This document shows positions 8,129 to 15,757 of a stretch of DNA of 23,846 nucleotides, one piece after another. Below the pieces are notes generated by a model that searched no databases, had not been told where the DNA came from, and saw nothing but the letters and a program-made list of their open reading frames with translations. Position numbers and translations under genes: made by a program. This stretch comes from JANWZL01 sp037445185 (GTDB taxonomy: Bacteria; Pseudomonadota; Gammaproteobacteria; Burkholderiales; Thiobacillaceae), in contig JBBIKZ010000027.1 in assembly GCA_037445185.1 (NCBI GenBank), positions 1 through 23,846 of the forward strand. Direction: 5' to 3'. How positions within the stretch are numbered: position 1 is the stretch's first letter; each line of letters starts with the position of its first letter.

Positions 8129-10198
8129 TCAGGCCTTCGCCGCCAACAGGTTGAGCAGGAAGGACTGCGCCTCGAACGGCTTGCCGCGGCGGGGGCGACG
8201 GCGGTAGCTGCCGTCGGGCTGCATCTCCCAGGCCTTGACGTTGTCCTTGAGGTAGGGTTTGAGCCCCTCGTTGATGACCCGCTTCTTGAGCTTGGGGTCG
8301 AGGATGGGGAAGCCGGTCTCGATGCGGCGGAAGAAGTTGCGGTCCATCCAGTCGGCGCTGGCGAGATAGACGTCCTCGCGGCCGCCGTTCCAGAAGTAGA
8401 AGACGCGGTGGTGCTCCAGGAAACGGCCGAGGATGGAGCGCACGCGGATGTTTTCCGACACCCCGGGTAGGCCCGGGCGCAGGGCGCACACCGCCCGCAC
8501 GATGAGGTCGATCTGCACCCCCGCCTGGCTGGCCTCGTAGAGGGCGGCGATGATCCTCGGCTCGAGCAGGGCGTTCATCTTGGCGACGATGATCGCCTTC
8601 TCGCCGGCACGGGCGCGCTCGGTCTCGTTGCGGATGGCGGCCATGATGGTGGAATGCAGGGTGAAGGGCGACTGCAGCAGGTGGGAATGCTCGCCCGCAT
8701 CACCCAGGCCGGTGAGCTGCATGAACACGTCGTTGACGTCCTGGCACAGCGCCTCGTTGCAGGTCATGAGGCCGAAGTCGGTATAGAGCCGCGCCGTGCG
8801 GGCATGGTAGTTGCCGGTGCCGAGGTGGGCATAGCGCTTGAGCCGGCCGGCCTCGCGGCGCACGACCATGGCCATCTTGGCGTGTGTCTTGTAGCCCACG
8901 ACGCCGTAGACGACGTGTGCGCCGGCCTTCTCGAGCTGCTCCGCCCAGTTGATGTTGGCCTCCTCGTCGAAGCGGGCGAGCAGTTCCACCACCGCCGTGA
9001 CCTCCTTGCCGCGTTGGGCGGCTGAGATCAGGTGGCGCATGAGCTCGGAATCGGTGCCGGTGCGGTAGACGGTCTGCTTGATGGCCAGCACGTTGGGGTC
9101 CTCGGCGGCCTGACGGATGAAGTCGATGACCGGCTGGAAGGACTGGAAGGGGTGGTGCAGGAGGATGTCGCCGCTGCGTATGGCGGCGAACATGTCCACG
9201 TCCTTGTTGCCGGCGAGCTGAGGGGGCAGGCCCGGCGTGAAGGGCGTGAACTTGAGGTCCGGCCGATCCACCCGGTCCGGCACGTTCATCAGGCGCACCA
9301 GGTTGACCGGCCCGCGTACCTGGTAGAGGTCATCGCGCTCCAGTTTGAACTGCCGCAGGAGGAATTCGTAGGTCTCCTGCGGGCACATGTCGGAGACCTC
9401 CAGGCGCACCGCATCGCCGAAGTGGCGGTGCGGCAGCTCGCCCTGCAGCTGCTCGCGCAGGTTCTTGTTCTCCTCCTCGTCGACGAACAGGTCGGAATTG
9501 CGCGTGACCCGGAACTGGTGACAGCCCAGCACCTGCATGCCGGCGAACAGGGCGCCGACGTGGGCGTGCAGGATGGAGGACAGGAAGACGAAACCGTACT
9601 CGCAGCCCGCCACCTCGGCCGGTAGCTGGATCACCCGCGGCAGCGCCCGCGGCGCCTGCACCACCGCCTTGCCGGAACTGCGGCCGAAGGCGTCCTTGCC
9701 GGAGAGCTCGACGGCGAAATTGAGGCTCTTGTTGAGGACGTTGGGGAAGGGGTGGGCGGGATCCAGGCCGATGGGGGTGAGCACCGGCATGATCTCGTTG
9801 TAGAAATAGCTGCGCACCCACTCCGCCTGCTCCGGCGTCCATTGCGCCCGTTTGTAGAAGCGGATGCCGTGCGCGGTGAGCTCGGGCAGGACCTCGTCGT
9901 TGAGCAGCTCGTATTGCCGCGCCACCAGCGCGTGCGCCCGCTTGGAGATCTCTTTGAGCGCGGCCCGGGGCGTGAGGCCGTCGGGGCTCAGGTGATGCGG
10001 GTTGACCCGCATCTGCTCCTTGAGCCCGGCGACCCGGATCTCGAAGAACTCGTCCAGGTTGCTGGACGTGATGCACAGAAAGCGCAGGCGCTCGAGCAGC
10101 GGAGTGGCCGGGTCTTCCGCCTGGGCAAGGACCCGGCGGTTGAATTCCAGAACACCCAGCTCACGGTTGATCAGCAATTCGCTGGGCGGAAGGCTCAT
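8129..10198 (-). CDS. ppk: Polyphosphate kinase 1
   Basis: A 689-residue PPK1, which polymerises the ATP gamma-phosphate into long-chain polyphosphate reversibly at the membrane. All domains are present: the N-terminal domain (opens INRELGVLEFNRRVLAQA, with SSNLDEFFEIRVAGLK), the middle head domain, and two C-terminal phospholipase-D-like domains. The phosphohistidine is His439 in VGYKTHAK. The second active-site histidine is His458 in YAHLGTGNYH, with the same 19-residue spacing as His435/His454 of the E. coli enzyme. The C-terminus ends RRPRRGKPFEAQSFLLNLLA. Its stop abuts the ppx stop with no base between. It is divergent from the CYTH-CHAD gene over 68 bases. Confidence 0.96.
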   Translation of the reverse strand: MSLPPSELLINRELGVLEFNRRVLAQAEDPATPLLERLRFLCITSSNLDEFFEIRVAGLKEQMRVNPHHLSPDGLTPRAALKEISKRAHALVARQYELLNDEVLPELTAHGIRFYKRAQWTPEQAEWVRSYFYNEIMPVLTPIGLDPAHPFPNVLNKSLNFAVELSGKDAFGRSSGKAVVQAPRALPRVIQLPAEVAGCEYGFVFLSSILHAHVGALFAGMQVLGCHQFRVTRNSDLFVDEEENKNLREQLQGELPHRHFGDAVRLEVSDMCPQETYEFLLRQFKLERDDLYQVRGPVNLVRLMNVPDRVDRPDLKFTPFTPGLPPQLAGNKDVDMFAAIRSGDILLHHPFQSFQPVIDFIRQAAEDPNVLAIKQTVYRTGTDSELMRHLISAAQRGKEVTAVVELLARFDEEANINWAEQLEKAGAHVVYGVVGYKTHAKMAMVVRREAGRLKRYAHLGTGNYHARTARLYTDFGLMTCNEALCQDVNDVFMQLTGLGDAGEHSHLLQSPFTLHSTIMAAIRNETERARAGEKAIIVAKMNALLEPRIIAALYEASQAGVQIDLIVRAVCALRPGLPGVSENIRVRSILGRFLEHHRVFYFWNGGREDVYLASADWMDRNFFRRIETGFPILDPKLKKRVINEGLKPYLKDNVKAWEMQPDGSYRRRPRRGKPFEAQSFLLNLLAAKA

Positions 10199-10266
10199 GG
10201 CGCGTGTGGATGCAGCAGCATGCGGGCGATGCTAACTTGTATGCGCGCATTCTTCTATCTTACGCC
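10199..10266. promoter_or_regulatory. Compact divergent promoter region, ppk and CYTH-CHAD gene
   Basis: These 68 bases are all that separate the ppk start (minus) from the preferred CYTH-CHAD start (plus), so any promoters for both must lie here or overlap coding sequence. The stretch near 10230-10262 is more AT-rich than its surroundings, with TTGTAT at 10237-10242 and TATCTT at 10256-10261, but that spacing is too short for a standard sigma-70 pair. No PhoB box was recognised. Confidence 0.3.
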
Positions 10267-11742
10267 ATGGAAATCGAGATCAAGCTCGCCCTGGAAGCCC
10301 GTTCGGCGAACCGTATCAGACGGCACCCTCTGCTCACGGCGAGCAAGCCCGGCTCGAAGCGGCTCTACAGCCTCTATTTCGATACGCCGGCATTCGACCT
10401 GCTGCGTGCCGGCGTGGCCATCAGGTTGCGCCGTGTCGGCTTGCACTGGGTGCAGACCGTGAAGGCGAGGGCGGGCAGCGGCGGCGTCCTGGTCCAACGG
10501 CCGGAGTGGGAGGTGAAGGTCGCCGGCAACCGTCCTGACCTCGAGGTCCTGCCGGCCGAGGCGCGCCGACTCATCCCGGCGGGAGTCGAGACCGGCCTCA
10601 CCCCTGCCTTCGAGACGGAGTTCCGCCGCACCGCCTGGGAGGTGGCGCAGGGCGGTAGCCTGATCGAGGTGGCCCTGGACCGGGGCGAGATTCGTGCCGG
10701 CGGCCAGACATGGCCGGTCTCGGAGCTGGAACTGGAACTCAAGTCGGGCGAGCTGGGCGACCTCTTCGCCCTCGCCGATCGCCTGCTGGCGGATCTGCCC
10801 TGTCATCTGGAGCCGCGCAGCAAGGCCCAGCGGGGCTACCAGCTCGCCGGCGCCCTGTCGCTGGCACCGGTCAAGGCGACGCTGCCGGTTCTCGATGCGG
10901 ACGCACCGGCGACGGCCGCCTATACCGCCATCGCCCGCGCCTGCATGGCCCAGTTCGAGGCCAATCTGCCCGGTTTCCTGCAGACCGAGGAACCCGATCC
11001 AGAGTACGTGCACCAGATGCGGGTCGCCATGCGACGCCTGCGCGCGGCCAGCGGGCTCCTGCGCTTCATGGAGCTGACCACGCCCGCCTGGGTGGGCGAG
11101 CTCAAATGGCTCATGGGGGAGCTCTCCGTGGCGCGGGACTGGGACGTGTTCGTGACCGAGACGCTGCCGCGCGTGCGTGAGCGCCTGGAACAGCCGGGCG
11201 CCTTGGATGGCCTGACCGCGGCGGCCCAGGCACTGCGACGTCAGGCCGATGTCCGGGCCAGGGCGGCGCTCGCGAGCCCGCGTCTCGTCCGCCTCTGGCT
11301 GGCCATCGAGCGGGATCTGGCGACGCCCCCCGATGCGCCGACGACCACGCGGGCATGGGCCAGGGCGGCCCTGGACCGGCGCTACCGCCAGATGCGCCGG
11401 CTGGGCAGCCGACTCGATGAACTGGACCCGACCGAGCGCCATGCCCTGCGCATCGCCGGCAAGAAGCTGCGCTACGCCGCCGAGTTCTTCGCCTGCCTGC
11501 ACCCCAAGGCGGCCCGGCGCTTCGTCGGCACCCTGGCGGACTTGCAGGACGTGCTGGGGATCCTCAACGACGTGGCGGTGACCGGGCGCCTGCTGCAGGA
11601 AGCCAAGCAGTCCGGCGGGCAGGCGGTGTGGGAAGGGGCGGGGCTGGTCGCCGGCTTCCTGGCCCGGGAGCAGGAACTGCGCCTCGAGGCGCTGACGCGC
11701 AGCTGGCAGGCGTTTCGCCAGGCGCGACCGTATTGGCGTTGA
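10267..11742 (+). CDS. CYTH-CHAD domain protein (inorganic triphosphatase-like)
   Basis: A 491-residue fusion. The N-terminal CYTH domain (about residues 1-200) opens with the diagnostic ExExK motif as MEIEIKLAL and continues with the acidic and basic tunnel strands (YSLYFDTP, AIRLRRVG, EWEVKV, ELELELKSGEL). CYTH enzymes hydrolyse triphosphate or related substrates. The C-terminal CHAD domain (about 220-491) is an alpha-helical polyphosphate-binding module with its conserved basic helices VHQMRVAMRRLRAA and HALRIAGKKLRYAAEFF. E. coli YgiF has the same fusion. Neighbouring ppk and ppx reinforce a polyphosphate role. The start was moved from a GTG at 10204 to the ATG that begins the ExExK motif. 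It is convergent with the Crp/Fnr gene with one base between stops. Confidence 0.92.
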   Translation: MEIEIKLALEARSANRIRRHPLLTASKPGSKRLYSLYFDTPAFDLLRAGVAIRLRRVGLHWVQTVKARAGSGGVLVQRPEWEVKVAGNRPDLEVLPAEARRLIPAGVETGLTPAFETEFRRTAWEVAQGGSLIEVALDRGEIRAGGQTWPVSELELELKSGELGDLFALADRLLADLPCHLEPRSKAQRGYQLAGALSLAPVKATLPVLDADAPATAAYTAIARACMAQFEANLPGFLQTEEPDPEYVHQMRVAMRRLRAASGLLRFMELTTPAWVGELKWLMGELSVARDWDVFVTETLPRVRERLEQPGALDGLTAAAQALRRQADVRARAALASPRLVRLWLAIERDLATPPDAPTTTRAWARAALDRRYRQMRRLGSRLDELDPTERHALRIAGKKLRYAAEFFACLHPKAARRFVGTLADLQDVLGILNDVAVTGRLLQEAKQSGGQAVWEGAGLVAGFLAREQELRLEALTRSWQAFRQARPYWR

Positions 11743-11743
11743 A

Positions 11744-12433
11744 TCAGGTGCTGCTGTAGCGGCGCAGTTTTTCGGCATCGAGCACGGTGATGGTGCGGCC
11801 GTGCACCTCGATCAGCCCCGCCTGACTCAACTGGCCTAGCACGCGTGAGAGGGTCTCGGGGGCCAGGTTGAGCTGGGCGGCGAGCGTCTGTTTGCTGGTG
11901 CCGAGGGCCACGTCGTAGGTCCGGCTGCCGGCCGGGGCCTGCTGCGAGAGGAAGCAGGTCACCCGCTGCAGGCTGGTGCGCGAGGTGCAGGCCTCGATGT
12001 CGGTCAGCAGCTCGTGCAGACGCACGCACAGGCTGGCCAGCATCTTGCGGCACAACAGCGGGCTGGAGTCGATGGCGCGACTCAGGGCCGCCTTGCTGAT
12101 GACCAGGACGATGCTCTCCTGCATGGCCTGGGCGCTCACCGGATAGGGCTTGTCCAGGAACACCACCGCCTCGCCGAAGGTCGAGCCCGGTTCCTCCATG
12201 TGGATGACCTTCTCCCAGCCCTGGGTGGAGGGCAGGAACAGCTTGATCTGCCCCATCACCACCACATGGATGCCCTGCGGCGTGTCCCCCTTGTTGAACA
12301 GGATCTCGTGCTTGTGCACCCGGTATTCCCGGGTCTGTGCCGCGAGCGCTCTGAGCTCCGCCTCTTCCAGCCCGCGGAAGAGGGGCTGGCGGGAGAGGAT
12401 TTCGTGGATGGAATGGCGGGTCTCCAGGATCAT
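11744..12433 (-). CDS. Crp/Fnr-family regulator, DNR-like (no FNR cysteines)
   Basis: A 229-residue Crp/Fnr-superfamily activator. The cyclic-nucleotide-binding-like beta-roll covers about residues 15-130 (LFRGLEEAELRALA, then FNKGDTPQGIHVVVMGQIKL and PGSTFGEAVVFL). A dimerisation helix follows, and the C-terminal winged helix is at about 165-225 with recognition helix APETLSRVLGQL, whose E..SR residues are those that read TTGAT half-sites. The N-terminal cysteine cluster of FNR is missing, so it is not an oxygen-sensing iron-sulfur FNR. DNR/NnrR-type heme-based NO sensing is the likely alternative but is not proven by sequence. It is divergent from napD across an FNR/DNR-type box, so it is the natural candidate to control nap and possibly itself. 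Confidence 0.88.
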   Translation of the reverse strand: MILETRHSIHEILSRQPLFRGLEEAELRALAAQTREYRVHKHEILFNKGDTPQGIHVVVMGQIKLFLPSTQGWEKVIHMEEPGSTFGEAVVFLDKPYPVSAQAMQESIVLVISKAALSRAIDSSPLLCRKMLASLCVRLHELLTDIEACTSRTSLQRVTCFLSQQAPAGSRTYDVALGTSKQTLAAQLNLAPETLSRVLGQLSQAGLIEVHGRTITVLDAEKLRRYSST

Positions 12434-12442
12434 CTAGGCTCT

Positions 12443-12465
12443 CATTGTTGAGGGCGGTAACAATG
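12443..12465. promoter_or_regulatory. Inverted repeat in the leader of the Crp/Fnr gene
   Basis: CATTGTT at 12443-12449 and AACAATG at 12459-12465 are perfect 7-base arms around a 9-base GC-rich spacer. The dyad begins 10 bases upstream of the regulator ATG, so on the minus strand it would fall in the promoter or 5' leader of that gene. It does not match the FNR half-site and may be an operator for another factor or an mRNA hairpin. Confidence 0.4.
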
Positions 12466-12469
12466 TACC

Positions 12470-12490
12470 ATCAAACGCAATTTGTTTGAT
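12470..12490. promoter_or_regulatory. Second dyad overlapping the FNR/DNR box
   Basis: ATCAAAC at 12470-12476 and GTTTGAT at 12484-12490 are perfect 7-base arms around 7 bases. The right arm shares its TTGAT with the FNR-type box, so the shared half-site could be used in either of two pairings. This could allow competing binding or looping between regulators of the two divergent genes. Confidence 0.4.
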
Positions 12491-12527
12491 GCAGGTCAAG
12501 GCCGATCCCGACCGGGCTTGCCAATAT
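12486..12527 (+). promoter_or_regulatory. nap promoter: FNR/DNR box at class II position plus -10
   Basis: TTGAT at 12486-12490 and GTCAA at 12495-12499, four bases apart, match the FNR/DNR consensus TTGAT-N4-ATCAA at nine of ten positions. The box centre is 12492.5. A -10-like CAATAT lies at 12522-12527, predicting a start near 12534, which places the box at -41.5, the classic class II activator position where it replaces the -35. The predicted leader to napD is about 26 bases. The likely activator is the divergent Crp/Fnr-family regulator. Confidence 0.75.
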
Positions 12528-12559
12528 TCCACCGCTAATGACAGAAAGAGGTGGACGGC

Positions 12560-12877
12560 ATGAATCTATCCGGGATTCTCGTGGCGGCCAGGCCAGAGTG
12601 GCTGTCCCGGGTGGTGGCGGACCTCACGGCCCTGCCCGGTGTCGAGGTGCACCAAGTGGACGAGGCCACCGGACGCATCGTCGTGGTGCAGGAGGCCGCC
12701 GACATCCCCGCCGAGATCGAGGGACTCAAGCGCATCAAGGCGCTGCCGCACGTGGTGATAGCCGAGATGGTCTATCACTACCTCGCCGATGATCGGCATG
12801 TCTACGCCGACCTGCCCCCCGAACTGTCCGCACAGGACAGCCAGGCCGGTGCGGTTCCGGCCTATCTGAACGATTGA
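12560..12877 (+). CDS. napD: NapD, chaperone for periplasmic nitrate reductase
   Basis: A 105-residue cytoplasmic maturation chaperone that binds the twin-arginine signal of NapA before export. The family pattern is visible: NLSGILVAARPEWLSRVVAD at the N-terminus, GVEVHQVDEATGRIVVV as the ferredoxin-like second strand, and IKALPHVVIAEMVYHYLAD near residues 60-80. The ATG was chosen because GAAAGAGG lies about 8 bases upstream; a GTG three codons earlier would overlap that site. It is the first gene of the nap operon, 38 bases before napA. Its last codons are part of a tandem duplication that runs into the intergenic gap. Confidence 0.93.
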   Translation: MNLSGILVAARPEWLSRVVADLTALPGVEVHQVDEATGRIVVVQEAADIPAEIEGLKRIKALPHVVIAEMVYHYLADDRHVYADLPPELSAQDSQAGAVPAYLND

Positions 12878-12900
12878 ACCCAATGAACGATTGAACCCAA
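12867..12900 (+). repeat. Tandem 17-base duplication at the napD end
   Basis: The 17-base unit TGAACGATTGAACCCAA occurs twice head to tail, at 12867-12883 and 12884-12900, with no mismatch. The first copy contains the last napD codons and stop; the second repeats them out of use in the gap. The copies push the napA ribosome-binding site (AAGGAGG, 12904-12910) 17 bases further from napD. Confidence 0.85.
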
Positions 12901-12915
12901 GCGAAGGAGGCTGCC

Positions 12916-15657
12916 ATGGCACTGTCACGACGAGATTTCCTGAAGACCAGCATCGCCGCCAGCACCGCCGCCACCGTCGGGCTGCCCGTCGCCCAGGAGG
13001 CCGCGGCCGCCGTCAAGGCGTCCGAGGCGGGGTGGCAGTGGGACAAGGCGGTCTGCCGCTTCTGCGGTGTCGGCTGCGGCATCATGGTGGCCACCAAGGA
13101 TGGCCGGCTCGTCGCCACCAAGGGCGACCCGGATGCGCCGGTCAACCGGGGGCTCAACTGCATCAAGGGCTACTTCAACGGCAAGATCCAGAGCGGCAAG
13201 GACCGCCTGACTCAGCCGCTCATGCGCATGAAGGACGGCAAGTTCGACAAGAAGGGCGCCTTCGTGCCGGTCACCTGGGAGCAGGCCTTCGACGAGATGG
13301 AGCGCCAGTTCCGCCGCGTCTACGCGGAGAAGGGGCCCACCGGCATCGCCATGCTCGCCTCGGCGCAGAAGACGGTCCAGGAGGGCTATGCCTTCAACAA
13401 GCTGTTCAAGGCCGGCTGGCGCAGCAACAACATCGATCCCAACGCGCGCAACTGCATGGCCAGCGCGGTGGCCGCCTTCTACAGCGTGTTCGGCACCGAC
13501 GAGCCGAGCGGCAACTACGACGACATCGAGTACGCCGACACCATGGTGCTGTGGGGCGCCAACATGGCGGAGATGCACCCCATCCTGTGGTCGCGCATCA
13601 CCAACCGGCGGCTGGGGCACAAGGACGCACGGGTGATCAACATCTCGACCTTCCGCAACATGTCCTCCGACATCGCGGACCTTGAGCTCATCATCAAGCC
13701 CAACAGCGACCTGGCGATCCAGAACTACATCGCGCGCGAGATCATCGCCCGCGACGCGGTGAACTGGGACTTCGTCAACAAGCACTGCGTCTTCGCCACC
13801 GGCCCCTACGACATCGGCTACGGGATGCGTCCCACCGACAAATATGCCTTCGCGGCGGAGAAGGACGTGCAGGCGAAGGAGCTCAGGGTCAAGCTGGACA
13901 AGTACGAGGCCATCGCCCAGCGGCGCAAGGAGGGCGAGGTGGTCGAGCAGAAGAACACCGCCAACCCCGCGGCGCACTGGCTCATCAGCTTCGACGACTT
14001 CAAGCGGGCAGTGGAGCCCTACACCCTGGATTTCGTCGCCGAGCTCGCCAAGGGCGATGCGGACGAACCGCTGGATCGCTTCAAGGCCAAGCTCAAACAG
14101 CTCGCCGACCACTACATCGACCCGAAGCGCAAGGTCGTCTCCTTCTGGACCATGGGCTTCAACCAGCACGTGCGCGGCACATGGGTCAACGAGCAGTGCT
14201 ACATGAACCACCTGCTGCTCGGCAAACAGAGCCAACCCGGCAACGGCGCCTTCTCGCTCACCGGCCAGCCCTCGGCCTGCGGCACCGCCCGCGAGGTGGG
14301 GGTATTTTGCCACCGTCTGCCGGCCGACCGGCTGATCGCCAACCCCGCCCATCGCGCCTACACGGAAAAGCAGTGGAACCTGCCGGCCAGGACCCTCAAC
14401 CCGCAGATCGGCTCTTTCTACGCCAAGATCCTGCGCGATCTGGAGGACGGCAGAGTGAAATGGCTGTGGGTGGCGGTGAACAACCCCTTCCAGTCCCATC
14501 CCAACATCAACCACTGGCTCAAGGCCGCACGCGAGATGGACAACTTCATCGTCGTGTCCGATGCCTATCCGGGTGTGTCGGCCAAGGTGGCGGACCTCAT
14601 CCTGCCCTCGGCCATGATCTTCGAGAAATGGGGGGTCTATGGCAACGCCGAGCGCCGCACCCAGCACTGGCGCCAGCAGGTCATGGCACCGGGCGAGGCG
14701 CGCCCCGATCTCTGGCAGGCGCTGGAATTCTCCAAACGCTTCAAGATCAAGGAGTTCTGGGGCGAGCAGAAGGTGCCCGGCCTCAAGGCCGAAGGCTACG
14801 AGGACGGTAAGTTGCCCAATGTCTTGGATGAAGCCGTAAAAATGGGTTACTCGCCCGGGGCCACCCTCTACGAGGTGCTCTTCGCCACCCCGGCGAACAG
14901 GAAATACCGTTGGCCCGATCCCATCGCCAAGGGCCACCCCAACTCCGTTGCCACGCTGCTCGGTGACGGCTGGTTCCCGGAGAAGGCGCTGTGGCAGGAA
15001 TACGTCCCCTTCACCCGCGGCGACGGCAAGGACCTGGCCGACTTCGACGTCTATCACGGCGACAAGGTGCGCGGGCTCATATGGCCGGTGGTGGACGGCA
15101 AGGAGGTGCCCTGGCGGTTCAACGAGCAGTACGACCCCTACGTCAAGAAAGGCGCCGGCTTCGAGTTCTACGGCAAGCTGTTCAAGGCCATCCCGAGGGG
15201 GGATCTCGACAAGGTCACGGACCCCAAGCCGGTCTCCGTGGCGGGCAAGGCCAAGATCTTCTTCCGCCCCTACGCCGCCCCGGTGGAGCAACCCGATGCC
15301 AACTACGACCTCTGGTTCTGCACCGGCCGCGTGCTGGAGCATTGGCACACCGGCACCATGACCCGGCGCGTGCCCGAACTGCACCGAGCCGTGCCTGCCG
15401 CCGTGCTGTGGATGCATCCGGACGATGCCAAGGCCCGTGGACTCAAGCGCAACGATCTGGCCTGGGTGGAATCGCGTCGCGGCAAGATCCAGATCCGCAT
15501 CGAAACCGGTGGGCGCAATGCCATGCCCAGGGGTTACACCTACGCCCCCTTCTTCGATGAGGGGGTGCTGGTCAACAAAATCTGCATCGACGCCGCTTGT
15601 CCGATCTCCAAGGAGAGCGACTACAAGAAGAGCGCCGTCAGGGTGTACAAGGCCTGA
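12916..15657 (+). CDS. napA: NapA, periplasmic nitrate reductase catalytic subunit (long form)
   Basis: A 913-residue molybdopterin enzyme reducing nitrate to nitrite in the periplasm. A twin-arginine signal (SRRDFLK) ends near AQEAAAA at about residue 32. The [4Fe-4S] cluster is held by Cys47, Cys50, Cys54 and Cys82. The molybdenum ligand is Cys180 in NARNCMASA. The remaining pterin-binding regions follow, ending in VLVNKICIDAACPISKESDYK. It is longer than the roughly 830-residue E. coli type and closer to the 920-plus form of Wolinella and relatives; extra segments lie near residues 310-360 and 600-760. A strong AAGGAGG sits 5 bases before the ATG. Formate-dehydrogenase-like relatives were excluded by the cysteine ligand and the nap neighbours. 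Confidence 0.97.
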   Translation: MALSRRDFLKTSIAASTAATVGLPVAQEAAAAVKASEAGWQWDKAVCRFCGVGCGIMVATKDGRLVATKGDPDAPVNRGLNCIKGYFNGKIQSGKDRLTQPLMRMKDGKFDKKGAFVPVTWEQAFDEMERQFRRVYAEKGPTGIAMLASAQKTVQEGYAFNKLFKAGWRSNNIDPNARNCMASAVAAFYSVFGTDEPSGNYDDIEYADTMVLWGANMAEMHPILWSRITNRRLGHKDARVINISTFRNMSSDIADLELIIKPNSDLAIQNYIAREIIARDAVNWDFVNKHCVFATGPYDIGYGMRPTDKYAFAAEKDVQAKELRVKLDKYEAIAQRRKEGEVVEQKNTANPAAHWLISFDDFKRAVEPYTLDFVAELAKGDADEPLDRFKAKLKQLADHYIDPKRKVVSFWTMGFNQHVRGTWVNEQCYMNHLLLGKQSQPGNGAFSLTGQPSACGTAREVGVFCHRLPADRLIANPAHRAYTEKQWNLPARTLNPQIGSFYAKILRDLEDGRVKWLWVAVNNPFQSHPNINHWLKAAREMDNFIVVSDAYPGVSAKVADLILPSAMIFEKWGVYGNAERRTQHWRQQVMAPGEARPDLWQALEFSKRFKIKEFWGEQKVPGLKAEGYEDGKLPNVLDEAVKMGYSPGATLYEVLFATPANRKYRWPDPIAKGHPNSVATLLGDGWFPEKALWQEYVPFTRGDGKDLADFDVYHGDKVRGLIWPVVDGKEVPWRFNEQYDPYVKKGAGFEFYGKLFKAIPRGDLDKVTDPKPVSVAGKAKIFFRPYAAPVEQPDANYDLWFCTGRVLEHWHTGTMTRRVPELHRAVPAAVLWMHPDDAKARGLKRNDLAWVESRRGKIQIRIETGGRNAMPRGYTYAPFFDEGVLVNKICIDAACPISKESDYKKSAVRVYKA

Positions 15658-15664
15658 GGCGGCG

Positions 15665-15723
15665 GGAGCCAGGCCTGGGCGCGGGCCATGGGGGGTGTAT
15701 CGCTAGGGTGCCCCCTGGGCTCC
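15665..15723 (+). other. Intercistronic stem-loop between napA and napG
   Basis: GGAGCCAGG at 15665-15673 can pair with CCTGGGCTCC at 15714-15723 with one bulged base. Further G-run to C-run pairing is possible inside, and there is a perfect 10-base palindrome CCAGGCCTGG at 15669-15678. This 100-base gap is the only long one in an otherwise tightly packed operon. It could partly terminate or protect the napA mRNA, giving more NapA than NapGHB. No T-tract follows. Confidence 0.4.
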
Positions 15724-15757
15724 GTGTCAGGGCCGATGAACCCTGAGGCGTGATGCG

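Noticed and set aside
12925..15417. 830-residue minus-strand frame opposite napA
   Set aside because: Typical high-GC antisense shadow; napA on the plus strand has all cofactor ligands and a strong ribosome-binding site.
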